Of a stretch of 64,000 bases of DNA, positions 1 through 14,190 are shown in pieces; the stretch's first letter is position 1; every line of letters starts with the position of its first letter. The translations under genes and the position numbers were made by a program. The stretch lies in assembly GCF_965638725.1 (NCBI RefSeq), contig NC_134952.1:59498065-59562064 (forward strand), given 5' to 3'. Under the pieces are notes generated by a model that saw only the letters and a program-made list of their open reading frames with translations, was not told the DNA's origin and did no database searches. The stretch is from Aptenodytes patagonicus. Taxonomy: Eukaryota > Chordata > Aves > Sphenisciformes > Spheniscidae.

Positions 1-522
1 CATTTACCAATTCAACAGTACATCTTTAATTATAGTAACATAATATGTGATATGTTAAAGCAGTAGGAAAGGTTATGCTAGATCTGGAGCAATACATAAC
101 AAGAAAGTAAAAAAAAAAAAAAAAAAAAAGAACAATGCGGGTTTTGCTTGCAGACTCTAAACTCCAAAAGCCTCTCCATAGCACAAATTCAAATCCTGGA
201 ATGCCTTGAGTGTTTCCTGAGAAGTTAATGGTGTTAAGGCATCTTGAGAAACACCTTTAATTCCAGCTGGTTTTACATGCTTTAGCATGTAATCCCTTTA
301 CAGTTGTCATGGAGTAATTGTGCTTTGTATGTAAGATTTTTTTCTCATTGATACACTTAACCTAATCCTCCAATGTCTTATAGAAAGTGAACAGAAAATT
401 TTGTATATTGGTAACTGAAGTCATACACGTTGTAGAGCTGTAGAGTTATGTCTGCAGTGTTTTGAAAAGAAACTCAAGCTAGATTCAAATGAACTAGCTC
501 AGCTACTGGAAGCAGCGTAGCC

Positions 523-568
523 ATGGCAGCAAGCAGTTCAGTGTCAGCTGTAAAATCTGCCTGTAAAG
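523..568 (+). other. Possible short first coding exon (ATG to splice donor), unassigned
   Basis: An ATG in strong Kozak context (gccATGG) opens a frame of 15 codons plus one base, which runs straight into a consensus 5' splice site (AAAG|GTAAGT, intron start at 569). The same frame has an upstream stop at 490-492. The start of the peptide reads MAASSSVSAV. There is no CpG island and no recognised protein family, and no partner exon was found nearby. Short ATG-plus-donor combinations arise by chance in AT-rich DNA, so this is recorded only as a candidate. Confidence 0.12.
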
Positions 569-3500
569 GTAAGTAAATATTTGGACAACTTGCTGGCACA
601 GAGTTCTTGTGCTAGAACGTTTACACTACTTAGCTATTTTATATGCTGCTCAGGATGACCTCAGCCTAAGACAAAAGCATGGCTGTACCTGTTGGCTGTT
701 CAATGCCTTGCACAAGCTTGGAAGCGCTCATGAAATGAAAAAGAAATTAAAAACTATACCAGTTCTTTATGAGTATCTGTGTAGTAATCTCTTAGTCAAA
801 AATGTCAGAGTGTAACAGGTGCTTATTCCTAGTCTTGAGATGCCAGTACCTTTTCCCTCCCCAGTACTCAAGTATCCCACATTATAGAGGAAGTGATAAT
901 AATTATCAGTGTATCCAGTGAATATTACCAGTTCTTGTATGTATATTTTTTCTAAACACAGTGTGTTTACATATACATCTAATTATTCAGACGATCTATT
1001 TACAAACTTATTTTTGTTTCTGCACTGTTAAACTGAGGAGTCCAAGAAGACTAGTGACTTTGGCCAGTACTGTTTCAGGGTGCCCATTGAAGGCCTGATT
1101 CCATTCCTCTTGCAAATTGCAAACCTGGATCATTTCACTAAGTTGCTTTATAGCGCAGCCCCTATTCAGGGGAATATACATGTGGTAAGTCACTATTCAA
1201 TGTGTTGAAGAGTGTTAGTCTCAAGCCTCTAGGACTGATCATTTAATATCCACATGGTTTTGTTTCCTGCCCTGAAACAACGTAAGCAGGCTAGCACTTC
1301 TGGGGCAAAGAGATATGCCATTAAGGTGCCTTCTGAGGCCTGTTAACTAAACTTAACTTTGCACCACTGCTTTTATATTCAGTGTCTGAGGAGGGGGTTT
1401 ACATGGTGATTGAGGTACTATTAGCAACCGAATGATTGTTAGAAATCACTGTAGCTAAGCCAGCTGACTTTACAATTCTGCTGCCCTTAAAATGGGTTTC
1501 AGTAAAGGTTTTTTTCTAAAATCTAATTTGGTTTAGACATGAATAATTTACAGGCTTCTTTTACGAGACACCACAAAGGATCGATACAGATATAAAACAT
1601 ACCCACTACTGTATATGCCAGCTATTGCAAAATGCCATGCTGTTCTTTTTGCACAACAAATTGCAAACATATGCACCAATTCAATACAGATTCTTTTCTT
1701 TAAATCATACAAGCTATCCATTAATTCAGCAGCTAATAGTGATTTTTAGTTCTTTTATCTTTCTTCTAATTACAAAGTCAGATGCCAACAAAAAAAAAAA
1801 GTTGCTTTTCAGTGCTCAGCTTAGGGAACAATAATGACTATTCGTTTCTCAGGGTTTACTTCTATTTTAAATCTGTGTACATACGCTAATAGTTAGAACC
1901 TGTGTTTCCACAATGGGGGTAGCAAGGTGTTTGATACATATTTTGTCATATTTATGCTTTTATGTACTTATGCACAAAAGAAAATTGGACATCAGGAAAT
2001 GTGGTTATTTAGATGGCCTATACTTATTTGGCTCTATGGTTACAAATAGGCAGAAAAATGCATTGAAATGCCTCTGTGAACATCTAAGTTCTGCAAAGTA
2101 CATAGGTCAGTCTTTATACTGTTATAATTAGGCTTCAAAAATTAATATTGATGTGAATGATGATAGCTGGCTCTGTCTAGAATGATTTGGATCTGATTTG
2201 AAAGTTCCACGTTTGAGACATAAGTTTTGTAATTGAAGCAATTCACATAAACGGAATCCAGGAGAATCTAGAATACAATGATGCCCTAGTATATAACCTG
2301 AAAATGTAATTGACATTAGTATCTAAGTGGAATCTAGTTGGTTAATCTCAAAAAGTGGACAGAAACCAGTGTAAGTGGTTAGTTGCTGTAAACAGCAACA
2401 TCTTAAGGTAGAGTACATTTACCACACACCCAGCATTCATGGTTTTTACTGTGAAACCTCAAAATTTTTTTCTCGAATATGTATATGCAGAGTTTACCAC
2501 CCAGCAATACAAGATAACATCATAGTCAAGATTTGCCTGGTTCCAAAAATAGCATAAAATACATATTTTTTAACTTCTTTGGAGAAAATAAGTATTTAGA
2601 AGTTACACTTAGTTTATAATCACAACATAAATTTTGCCAAACTTGCAAGTCTGACAGGTTTTACTAGTTCTTGTCTTCAAGTTTCAGTGATGAACCAACA
2701 TAGGATTTACCCTTGGGGTAAACAGTTTGTATAATGTCGAATATGTGACTATGTGGAGTATAATACAAACTTACCCTTCCCCAGGTCTGGCCATTATTGT
2801 TAAAATTTAAATAACAAAGTAATATGCACCTACACTTTCATTTGACCTTGGCTGCTGTCAGTGTTTTAAACCACATTCCTCTACTACCTTTGCTCCTGAG
2901 GGATTCTCTAGTGCATTTTATATTCTGGATTAAAACTAATGTTACCCAGCTGCCCTTATGGTGGTATTCTTCTGTATAATATTGGAATGACTCGGCACTC
3001 CCTCTGCAGTGTCTTAAAAGCTAGGCAGCTATCGTTAGGATCTAGTGATGTGTCTAACTTGTACTTTTTCCTTTAAAACTTAAAAATATCCTTCAGAATA
3101 ATTTGTTAATTTTACCTCACCCCATTCCCATTATCTATATTGGAGGGAAAAATTTAAGAAGCCCAACCTCACTTCTCTTCACTTGGAATAGTTTAGTTTC
3201 ATTTGCAATGTCAGCAGAGAAGTGCATGGCTTTGGACGGTATGAGTTAACTTCTTTTTCAATGTTAGGGGTTCAGAGACACCAGCAGCTGTAGCAACAGC
3301 TGCAGTGATAGCAGGCCACCACTGGCAATGGTGGCTCTTGTCCCTGTGTTAGATTCTGCATCGTTTTGAAATCGCTCACTGACCAAGAGCAGTGCACGTA
3401 CCACAGAAATTCCCATTGGAAACTCCTATTCTAAGGACAGAGCAGAAAGTATGCCTTTTGATGTGCCACACCAAAATAAAGAATGCTACATTTTTTTTCC

Positions 3501-5539
3501 ACTAAAAAGACTATAAATATTTTTAAATACTAGATATGATAAGACTAGAAAGTCTTCAATTTACACTGCCATAGTCTGGTAGAGCTTCAAGAAGTTCCTT
3601 ACATTTCACTTGAGCTATGATAAAATGTATTAAATATCTCTATTGCTGCAGTGTGCTAAACCACCTTTACTAGGATAGTTAAATATGATGCATATAAGCT
3701 TGCTGAGTATTGTTTCTTGAATATCAGGGATAAACAATTTCCTACATTTTCTAATTGCAGTGGTACATGAAAGAAATATAGGGAAATGTTTTAATCATTA
3801 TTAGGCAAATGGATAATTATTGCACAGACTACTAATACGTCTTTTAGTTGTCATGAAGTTGGATTCTGCTGTGTCTGTTCTGTTGTGATATTTTAATCTT
3901 TTTGTAGTTGATTTCCTTTCCATGCTTGTCCTTATTTATAATTTTTTGCCTCATTTTGTTCTAACATACTTTGCTTTCTGTTTCTATATCAATATACGCA
4001 GATTTGCATCTCAGGAACCCCCTTTTTTAGGCACTGTGGCACAACATGTCTCTAATACTTAGCTAACTTCCACGTACTTCAAAATGCAGTGCTAGTGGTA
4101 GCTCAGCTTCAGAAGTGGGCTATAGTGTCCTAAACCATAACAGACTTACATTTGTGGCAGTGTTTCTGTCAGCACAAAAGCACCTGATCACTACTTGTGA
4201 GGGTGAAGTGGACAGAAGAGGTCAACATGTCATTTGCCATACACTGGCCAAAAGCAATGGGTGGAAGGAGGGTTTCCATGCTCTGGGACAAATTGGAGTT
4301 GATTCAGCCGCTCATACTCTTGCATTAAAGACTGATAATTTATAAAAAAAAAAGTGGAAACAGACATCAGCACCAGTAATGTTGCTTGTTCTCTGCAAAT
4401 GTGAATCATCTTTCTATGAACTTAGCTTGGATAGCACAAAAAGTAGTCTCCATTTAGGCAAGCTTCTTTCTTGCCTCATTTTTACCCATTGTCATCAATC
4501 ACTCTCACACAAAGAGAACACGACATGAATATAATGTTCTTCTGACACCCTACTCTTAGGGTTTTTACTAAGAGTTTAATCCAGTTTAAAAGATTTTTTT
4601 AACTTGGATTATTTCACTGAGCTGATTTAAAGTACAGGCACATAGTTTTTTTTCTCATAGCAAAGGAAGCATTAAATTGTAGCACTTCGGTAGGACTGAG
4701 TACTAGGGGAGGAGGGGTTTGGGGGCAGGGGGTAGCAAGAACCTCTTTAATTGGCTTTGACATTCAAGGAAACTGTAATGTCAAATTTAGTTGATGGTAT
4801 AAAATGCTAGTTCTTCAGGATAAAAGCATTTTTACCCTTACCTTGCATCCAGTTTTTAGAGATGAGAATGTCTTCAGCAATTGACAAAGCTTGAGAAAAC
4901 GTGACAAAGCCCAGCAAACTTCCTTATTGGTCACATATATAAGGTAATAATTACTGTTAAAACTGAACAATTCAAAAAGTTAAATAGTCTTTCCCTATAT
5001 GTACATAACATCTGTTATCTGCACTTGATGTGTTATGCAAAGTATACACAAAGTACACAGAGTTAGCTGTGCTTTCCATTTCTTTTTTCCACGCATTAAC
5101 ATTTTCTCCTGGTGTTTGGTGTATGCCCACTTCAGGAAAACTTAGAATCCAAACAAATATTTTTGATTTTAGTAAGAAAGCATATCAGTTATTAAATGTC
5201 AAAAATGTATATCAGAGCTCTTTTCTCAGCTTTATCTACCTGACAATATTTTTATATTGTCTAAACAAATAAATTTATGATCGAAAGTGATTAACGTTTT
5301 GATCAGACAGTTACTAGAGATTTGACATTGGTTAATGTGGTCTGAGGGGTTACTGCTTACTCAGCAAACATGCACTCCTGGCTTGCTGCAATGTTTAGTA
5401 AAATGTGTTTGTGTAAAATACTATGGAAGGTATTGTAAAACCATTTTTCCTTGACACTGTAATTGTCTGGTGATGATCACAAATGGGGATTGTTAGAAGT
5501 AGAAGAGGGAAATGCCAAATAGATAGAAGGAGAAAAGTA

Positions 5540-5732
5540 TACTGGTGAAGAGGTTAAGCACTGGAATTTCTTGACCCAGACTTTATGGAATCTACATCCT
5601 TGGAGTTATTCAAAACTTGACTGGACAGTCCTAAGCAAACTGATAGAGCTTTACATTTATCCCTGCTTTGATAAGGGTTGGACTGCATGACCTCCAGAGG
5701 TGCCTTCTAACCTAACCTCTAGGCTATGATTT
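5540..5732 (+). repeat. CR1 LINE fragment, 3' end
   Basis: The segment matches the 3' terminal region of avian CR1 non-LTR retrotransposons as I know it: a 'caagcactggaa...' block, then 'ccttggagttattcaaaactt', then 'gggttggactgcatgacctc' and 'cagaggtgccttctaacc', ending near 'ctatgatt', close to the usual CR1 3' octamer. It is 5'-truncated, as most CR1 copies are, and diverged by many substitutions. It has no coding capacity. Confidence 0.85.
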
Positions 5733-8479
5733 ACAATCAACTGTCTGTGCCCTCAATTACACCTTATGTTTCAATCACAGGAAAAGATGGAAATACTGTA
5801 GGCCACACAATTTATAATAGAAAATGATACTCAGTATAAATTTATGTTTTTGTTTCCACTTGTACTATTTTAAAACACAGTTTCCAGGCTGACTTGTTTG
5901 AAATATATTTTTTAATGTGTTTATAGGCTGAGCTGCTCTGTATTAACTCTAAAAAAGGCATTTATCATGGAAAGCTTGACCCAGAGTTAATTTTAGAGGT
6001 GCTAGCAAATGCTGCTGTTATAAAGCCTCTTTTCCTGTTTATGGTAAGAACCGATCTTCTCTTTCCTCATACTTCTTATCTTGCCAAAACCAGAGGTCAT
6101 TAGCAAGGTGAACCTCTGTTTTTTCAGTGTTTCTGTCAATATAATTTTAGGAAATACACACAACTGCTGTACAATACAAGTTTTCAAATGGAAACCTATG
6201 CAATTTTCAAACAGTTAAAGAAACAGTATTTTAGTCCATATTTTTCCCATTACTGTTATTGATGTTATTTGTATTTGGTATGAGGGATGTCAAGATATTT
6301 CCCCCCCCCCCCCAGAAACTGTATGGGATATATTGTTGAAACATAAAGACGTCGCTGCAGTTTCTCTTACACAGTTAATTTCTGTAGATTAAGAAGGGGT
6401 TTTCCAAAAGCTGAAATGGTTGCAACTAATACAAGTATACATCCATTAGGGCTTAGGATGCTATGGCCCATATCTTAGCTAACATTAGCAGTACTTAAAC
6501 AATACAAGCAATATACCTGTATAAAAAAAAAAAGGCAACCTATTTAGTATATAATCGTGCAAAACCCTGGGAAGTCAATAAATATATAATACTGACAAAC
6601 TTAACTTTTCACCCATGCTCAGTAATACAAGTGCAGACATACAGTCAGTTTTCCAGGTTTTCGCTTTTAGGTGAGGATCTCAAAAGTATTTTAAAAAATG
6701 GACAGATAAAGGGGGAGAAAAATTAGGGGTGTATGTGTCTGAAAAATATATGTATAAACTTATTTGAGGGTTTCAAAATACAGTCCCAACCCATCAAAAT
6801 CTTTGATAGAGGAGGCTAGTCACAGGTCCCTTGTAACTGGGCTGTCAAAAAACAGTGAACACTCATATAGTTAGAAGCAACTTGCCCAACACCACAATGT
6901 AGAACTGGAAACTGAATTCCAGTATTCTATTTAAAAATCCTAAGATAAACACTAGATTTACAGTGTTCCCTATCTTCTATACAGGGGTTTTTTTTTTTGG
7001 CAGGCTAACAAAGTTTAGCATAACACTGTGGGCTTATGTGGCCTTCTTTCCCTCTGTAGCATTCTTGGAACAATGCTGTAATATGGTCATGTTAAAAGGA
7101 TTTTTCCAGCACTTTCTGATTCTGAAGTTCCATGTCATATTTTGTTTACCAGAAGCCTGATCTATCTCGCATCCGTACAAGCACGCATAGAGCCACTCCC
7201 CCTGTTACTAGTATGTTTGAATTCTGGGCTTATTTCAAATTTCCAAGATTTATTTATTCTAGACACACTAGATTTCCCACTGATAAAAAAATGGTGTGAC
7301 GTTGGCTTACAGTATATGGATCAGTGAGCTGAAGTCAGGAATCCTCATCCTATTTCTGATGTGCAGCTGAACCTTGGAGAAGCCACCACTGTACAATCTT
7401 ATTTCTATCTGATAACTGGGAAAATCGTACATGCCTTTCCTTTCTAAAAAAGCCTGGAGGCATATGGATAAAAAATACTGAATATTATATTACTAATAAT
7501 AAATGCTTAGAAAAATCAACTGAATATCCATTACGTATTAATCTTTCAAGGAGGACTGAAAACATTAAAATTATGTAAAACTTACATTAACACTTAAAGA
7601 AAACACCCTTACACTATGTAAAAAATAACCACATCTTTATTTTCTTACTGACGTAAGTGTTTAAGTTATTATTCTTCAACAAAGTCTTAACTTTTTGTCA
7701 CCTTGAGAATCATATAAAGAAAAGAAGGCAGGTCATACAAACCTTGAATGAAAGTGAGAATATACAGAAAGCACCGCAGCCATCAGAAAATTTGCAGAGC
7801 ACAGGGAAGGAGTAGCAGAGGAGGATGATGAAAATAATAATGAACAGGGAAAGTTACAGTAAATTTAGGCAGAAGAGAAGCAGTCATAGTGTATATGCCT
7901 CAAGACTTTGAGTTTGGTAATTCATAACTGGCTTGGATTCTACCATCAGTAGGAATTAAAGTTTATTACAACTGAATAGTCACTGTGAAAATGAAGTATT
8001 TACAACTATAACTAATCTTGACAAATATATTATTCTCATACTACAGCTTCTATTCTTGATAAAGAAAATTTAAGTAGAAATTTTAAATCCTGCAGAACAG
8101 AAATTGTTGTTGTTCTCATCCTTTTTCAAATGTTATTCCAAATTACAGAAAAAGGGATGGATATAGGGCTTTCTTCCATTTTATTTTGGAAACTCCCTCC
8201 TAGATCAATATAAAGAAAGAGCTGGCGATTGTCACCCATTGCCTACTTGGGTGCTAAGGACTGAAATAAAATATGATTCTGGATTTCTTTTAAAAATGTA
8301 AAGTCCACAAAAATATTTCTGAATATTTTATCATATAGAAATTTAGTGGAATTTCTAGGATTTTATCAGTGACCTGCAGAACTTCATGGATTTACAATAA
8401 TACCAAAACTTTTAATCCAGTACCTCCTTAACCACTTTACAGATTTAGTAGATGGTCAGTTAGAGCAGAGAATAAATTT

Positions 8480-8830
8480 GTCAGAAGAAAAGCCTTAGTG
8501 AGGACCTAGCAGCAGGCTTCCAATGCTTAACAGAAAGTTACCAACCAGGAGTCCGATGCCAGGCTCTCTACAGAGGGGCAGAAAAACAGAATGAGAGACA
8601 GCAATCAGAAATTGAGAAAGCGAGTTCCAGCTAGATATAAAGAAAACATATTTCAGTATGATGATATTTAAGCATTGGAGCAGGTTTCCTAGAGACACTG
8701 TGAGGTCTCGGAGGTTTTCAAGACCCAACTAGACAAAGCCCTGGACAGCCTGGCCTGAATTCAGTGTTGACCCGGCTTCGAGGAGGGGGTTGTACTAGGT
8801 GACCCCCAGAGGTCCATTCTTGCCTGATTA
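8480..8830 (+). repeat. CR1 LINE fragment, 3' end
   Basis: This is a second CR1 3' fragment in the same orientation. In order it shows the 'ggacctagcagcaggcttcc' block, 'ccaggctctctacagaggg', 'agctagatataaagaaaac', 'gcattggagcaggtttcc', 'ggttttcaagacccaacta', 'gagggggttgtactagg' and 'ccccagaggtccattctt'. All correspond to the conserved 3' region of CR1. An open frame on the opposite strand here (8495-8728) is a by-product of the element. The 5' boundary is approximate. Confidence 0.88.
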
Positions 8831-11800
8831 AGTCTCTTATTCAATTTGCAGCTAACCCTGGCACTGAATGTGACAACTTTTTAATGGGCAGCATGCAGCA
8901 CTGCTTAAGAGTTTAGGACAGAAAGCAAGATGTAATTCTGATACTCTCACGGAAAATTTAGCTAAGTAGAACAAATGTAGGCAAATTGCAGTCCACTTTG
9001 CTCCCAATAACTGAAGTGAAAACCAATGAACATTCTACAGTTTTCCTTTAAGCCTCTTTGGGCAGTCACATTCAGCAGTATTTGCATGCATCCCATTTAT
9101 GCCTTAGTCTGCCTGGTATTTTTTAAAAAATAGTGGCATAAAAACTTCACCATGTGAGAAAGTAATTTCCATAAATCCATTATAAGGACTAAAATGTAAT
9201 TCTACTAATGACCTTTAAGTATTGCAACTGTTTAAGAGAAATATACAGGAAGCAAAAATTATCCCAGGAGTTGATGTCTGCATAAAAGGACTGCATGATC
9301 ATAAACCTGTTAGCATCAGCATGTGGACTGTAGTGATGTATAGGAAAAGAGTGGAATGGAAGTGATTAACGCTGGCCACTGGTGGGTTCCATTTCTTCTG
9401 TTCTTGGGATGCCCAGGTGTAAGCTAGATCATGATCTCCTAGGCAAGAGCTCTCTGGTTCAAAGGCAATTAATCCCCAAATGACTCCAGAGATGTAAGGA
9501 CTGTAAGACACTTGTATTCCACCTTACTTCCCAGATTTTATATTTCGGATATTTTTTGTTGTAGGAGATATCCTGGTGCCTACTCTAAAAATGTTTTTCC
9601 CCTCTTTCTGACTGTAACAGGAGTCAGAAACACAAACAAGGACATGTGTACTAGGGACTGTCTCTACTTTGTCCTTCTCCTTGTCTCCATATGGCAGCAA
9701 AATAACAATTCCTTAAGATGTAAAGAAAGGCATTTTGAATTAAGTAACAATAGGTTTTAAAAAAGAGATTTTAAAAAATCTCAGTACCTCTAAATACAAT
9801 GTTTAACTAACTTACATAATCACTGCACCATGAAGTCTTCAGGAGTCATTACCTAGCCTCCACTTACGGCTCTTAGGTGATGTGAAAATACTTTTCCACT
9901 GTATTGTGGATTGTGCCATCCCCAGCCTGCATCTGTCCCAGGCCCCAGCAGAAAGGCATAGAAGAAGGAGGTCCTAATTAACTAACTCCCAGTTGCCACA
10001 ATATCCAGTTTAGCCATGACTGCCTACTATGGCATAGTTGTCTGTTGCTGCAATATTTTTCTGTTATTCTCATTAGCCTTTTCCTCAACATTTTTGTGAA
10101 GAAATAAACAAAGTTATAAAACAATGTTTAGAAAGTATCAAGCAGAGTAGGAATAAGAGATTTGAGTGAGAGTGCATACTGAATATTTACAGTGGGGTTT
10201 TTTTTGCCTTAGAAAAGACCACAGGTACTACAGGTTTTTCAGATGGACTAGAAAAATGCTTGCCTGGAGTTATTTCTATGAGATGATCGACAAAGGCTGC
10301 TTTTGGTTCAGGGAAACATGTTAAAAAGCTGCTTCTTTTCATTAATCACATTTGGTCAGTAACTCACTAGGGATATTATTATCAGGGCTGTGGATGCCAA
10401 CACTTTCACATAGCAGTTATATGATCAGCAGTGTTTCCACAAGTCAGTTATTCCTGAGTCAGAAAGGAGCACTACTCTCCAGTCAGAGCATAATATACTT
10501 TGCCTTTCTTCATACTCTGAAAGGAAGCTAAGGATCCTCATATTTCTGGTTCCAGTAGAGTTCCTTCTTCAAAGCCTATTACCCTATAGATCTTTCATAC
10601 TGTCATACTTCTTATGCCTACCCCTGAACTGGCACAATGCCAATTCAGCCTAGCACATAATTAACCAGTATTGATTATATTCATAGTAGATACAAGATTC
10701 CCATCAGCTTCAGATTGCAGAATACTCTTCCGTTGCATCTTACTTTCTGTTGCCTTTCCTAGTGTGTGCAACCTTGGACACATCTATATTTACAACTCCT
10801 TGTGATTTATTCTTAAGAGTAGAACAAGAATCTCCACTCTTAACAATGAAGACATCTCAAAGGTCTGCCTACATTTAAACTTGTAGTACCTAAAGTCAAG
10901 ATTATGCTATGGTGTTTTCCATTGAGACATTTCATGGAAAACTGTCAGCCGCCTAATCTCTTCTGAGATCTGCCCCTCTTCTCAAGCTAGAGACTTGAGA
11001 AGACTCTTCATCTTTTTTTCTCATCAGATTATAGGAAGAACCCTTCTCCCTGTATTATGACTCACCCGTTCTGCATCCTCTCCAAATCAATTAAAAAATA
11101 TGAATCAAAGGAAAAGACACTTTAGAACATGTTTTTACAACAGTAAATGTACATTTGGCAGGACATAACACTACCCGGATCCCTTTACTTTGGCTTCATG
11201 CCATCAGAAGCCATCTAGTCACATCTGTGTGATGATACATACAAACTGGCATAAAGACTCATCAGGAAGTGCTTTTCAGTCTAAAAAATCATCCATTAAT
11301 CAACATTTTCTCAACTGGGGCCTTTGTGCCAAATCTCTTGGCCATGACTTTCCACCAGGGCATTTTGCTCCCCTGTAAGAGTAAGCCCAAAATTACTTCT
11401 GCATACATTTCAAATACAGTGGTACAAATGTATACATGCATCTTTTCATCAAACTCATTTATCTTTTGAGTCCTCTGAAAAAGATGTTAGAGCCCTGCTA
11501 ATACACAGAATATCAGAAGAAGCATGTCATATTTTAAATTCAGAACTGATATATGAGTCAGCTCTGTCTTTTGCTTCTTCATATCTCTGAGGTTCATGAC
11601 TCATTTACTTGAAGGGTATATCTGTCAGAATGTCTTTAGCCATTATTTCACAGTCAGACTTTATTCTACAGTCTTGCACAAAGTAATAGCAAGATTTCAT
11701 TTGAGACTATTTTGTACACCTTCCAGTATTTTTCCTCAAACCTTTTTAAACTCTTGGAGAAATAGGCATGGGATTGTGTTAAGACCTTACATACTTGAGG

Positions 11801-13910
11801 AGCATCACACTACACACACAAAAAAAATGCACCAAAAGCAGCAATCTTTTGGTGTTCGGTGCATAACTTCATTAAGCCCTACTTGTTGGTTGCTGGTCCT
11901 TTTATTTAAAAGGAGAAAAAGCACCTCCTGTTATGCTAGCCAGAAAGAAAATAAAGAGAGAGTACTTTGGAAGGGTAAGTAGATAAGCAGCTAGAATAGA
12001 AGGATCCTTTACTCCTTTCTGTCCTTTTCCCAGCTTTTATCGGTATTGCCATTGTGCCTCTTCTGAAGCTTCTTGCCTTGCCTGCTACCAGAGCCAGGAC
12101 AGCAGATGAGATAGGAGGTTACCCTAGTATGATAGATCTCTCCATATGTTTCATACTGAATTTACATTCAGATGATAACAGCAGTCACTTTTTTTTTTTA
12201 AGTAGGCCACCTGTCCCTCATGCAATTGTGTCAGCTGCTTAGGTTTAAAAATAATTTTTGCTAAAAAAAAGTCCTCATACTAATAGAATCCTAAAATGTA
12301 AGATAATGAGATAAAAATTATATTGCTCATAAACTTCAATGGGGAGGGGTAAATCTTAGCAGTTTTGGATTGCTCATTCACATTCCAATCTTACTTCCTT
12401 TTCCCTCTATTTTTTTTCTCCTTTCCCAGCTGAGTAAGATAAAGTTCTCCTTCATAGAAAAAGCACACACACAGAGACAAAAAGAGATCATCTAGCAGCT
12501 CCTGTTCAGCTACCGTTAGTTTGTATTAAAATTTAGGGGCTTTTTGTTTTGCATTACCGGGGAAAAGCCCTATGAACTTTTTGTTGAAGAGGACGGTTGC
12601 TAGCAGTCAAAGCTTTGGCACAACTATTCTGCTTCAGATGGCCTTGCTGCAAAAAATCCCAAGGCTGAGAAATGAAAAGGAAGCTACATGGGAAAGATGG
12701 GATCAGAGAAGTTAGAGAGGAAAACTATTCAGGAGCATGAAGAGAAGATAAATCAGATAAGGCTGAGTAGCAAAGAAAATGGGCTAATTCAGCTGTCAGT
12801 TGACTGTGTGATAATTGTTACAGCTAAGCAGTCTTTTAATTTTCATGCATTTAATGTCATATCCAGAAATTCTTACGATGTTACAGAAAAGTCTTAATAA
12901 GCCTTTTCAGCTGCCTGGCATCATTCTTCTGATCTACTAGTTGTTTCCAAAAATGTTACCTCTTTTCCTAAAGAGGTTGAGAATATTTCCCATACTTCTG
13001 CTTGATGCAGTTTCCTAGAATCACCTTGATTTTCAAACTTGCAGATAGAGACGATAAACTAGAATTTATTTTTATTGTTCCCTGATCTTCCGTTTCCCCC
13101 CTACACCCTCTGTCAAGTAAGTACCTGCACTCTGTTTCTTCCGAAGCCTTGTTTCATGCAAGAAAAGCATTTCTTCAAATGCTGCTGTTGTGTATAGAAA
13201 CAGCTCTGAAGCTGGAGTCAGTGATTTTAGATGCGTATATTTTTAGATAGAAAATTAATTTTTGGCTTCAGTCATAAGGGAAACTCGTTTAAAGAAACTG
13301 AACCAGTTCTCTTATTTCACAGCTTCTACAGCATGTCCGATTTCAGGTAGTTTGAATACTAAAAGCATTACCAAAACCAAACAAGCAAACAGTGTCCCCC
13401 CCAAACCCCACCTCGCAGTAGTATCCAAAGGAAAAAACAGGGTAACTTTGCGATACAGCTTTTTCTGCTTATGTAAGTGAAATATTGAGAAGAAAGTGCA
13501 AAGTTTGTTTTCAGTTATTGCTTTGTTAAAAAAACAAATACAAATCACTGTAGTCTAAATCAGTTTTTCTCTTTCCCATGAGCTTTAGTAGGGAGTATAA
13601 ATTCCAGAAAGCTTCAGTATTTTTTTCCTGAAATTATCCAAGGATGTTCTCAATAACATGTAAGCCTTTGGAAAAATAGTTTGGAAAACGTAGTATCTCT
13701 GCTCTGCTTTTGGTTATGAAAACAGCTAATATAGCAATTTTTGAGGAATGTAAACCGTATAAAGCGCTAAGATTAGACAACGGGGAAACAATAATCACAG
13801 GGTTTGTAAGTCTCGGAGATTACGAGAGAGTAGCTGGAGGAAGGCCCTACCCTTCAGAGATGCTTCAAGCAGTCCCAAGCTAGCCAGGCTGTTCCTGAAG
13901 ACCAGCCTCG

Positions 13911-14190
13911 CTAACAACGGCAGCTAGAGGCAGCGAAGGCCCTTTCCCTCCCGGCAGCGGGCCGACATCCCGCCCGCCAGAGCCACAGCCGGGCACCTGC
14001 GGGGCACGGCGGGCTGGGCTGCCTCAGGCCGCCCGCCTGCCATTGGCCTGCCGCCGCTTCCCGCCTCCTTTGAAAGCTTGAGAAGGGCGGGCGGCAGGGG
14101 CGCCTCGGCAGTTGGGCGGCAGGGCAGGGAAAGGACGGGACGGGAGCGCCGGGCTCAGAGCAGGAGGCCGCAGGTAATCCCCGGGCAGTC
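13911..14190. promoter_or_regulatory. CpG island, candidate upstream promoter
   Basis: A sharply bounded GC- and CpG-rich block sits in AT-rich surroundings. It carries several GC boxes (gggcgg-type, for example around 14087-14120) and an inverted CCAAT box (ATTGG at 14042-14046). A possible splice donor follows at 14174 (GCAG|GTAATC), so + strand transcripts could start here and feed SGMS2 as an alternative noncoding first exon. Divergent or minus-strand transcription is equally possible. The open frame on the minus strand is low-complexity and probably not coding. Confidence 0.6.

Larger units (their letters stand above)
1..13850. other. AT-rich intergenic region upstream of SGMS2
   Basis: No recognised protein-coding exon, structural RNA or intact mobile element is visible on either strand. 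The longest open frame (128 codons, + strand, near 11.6-12.0 kb) has no recognised family and an unremarkable composition. The stretch holds two CR1 remnants, a run of 21 A at 109-129, a run of 13 C at 6301-6313 and scattered short A/T runs. By synteny with other vertebrates it should be the PAPSS1-SGMS2 intergenic interval, but no PAPSS1 exon was identified, so that placement is inference from the two genes seen to the right. Confidence 0.6.

Noticed and set aside
11596..11982. 128-codon open frame in the intergenic region
   Set aside because: No recognised motif or family, no splice or promoter context, composition like neighbouring noncoding DNA.
1..13850. PAPSS1 exons expected from synteny
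   Set aside because: I looked for PAPSS1-like coding sequence on the minus strand and found none; the gene probably lies left of the window.
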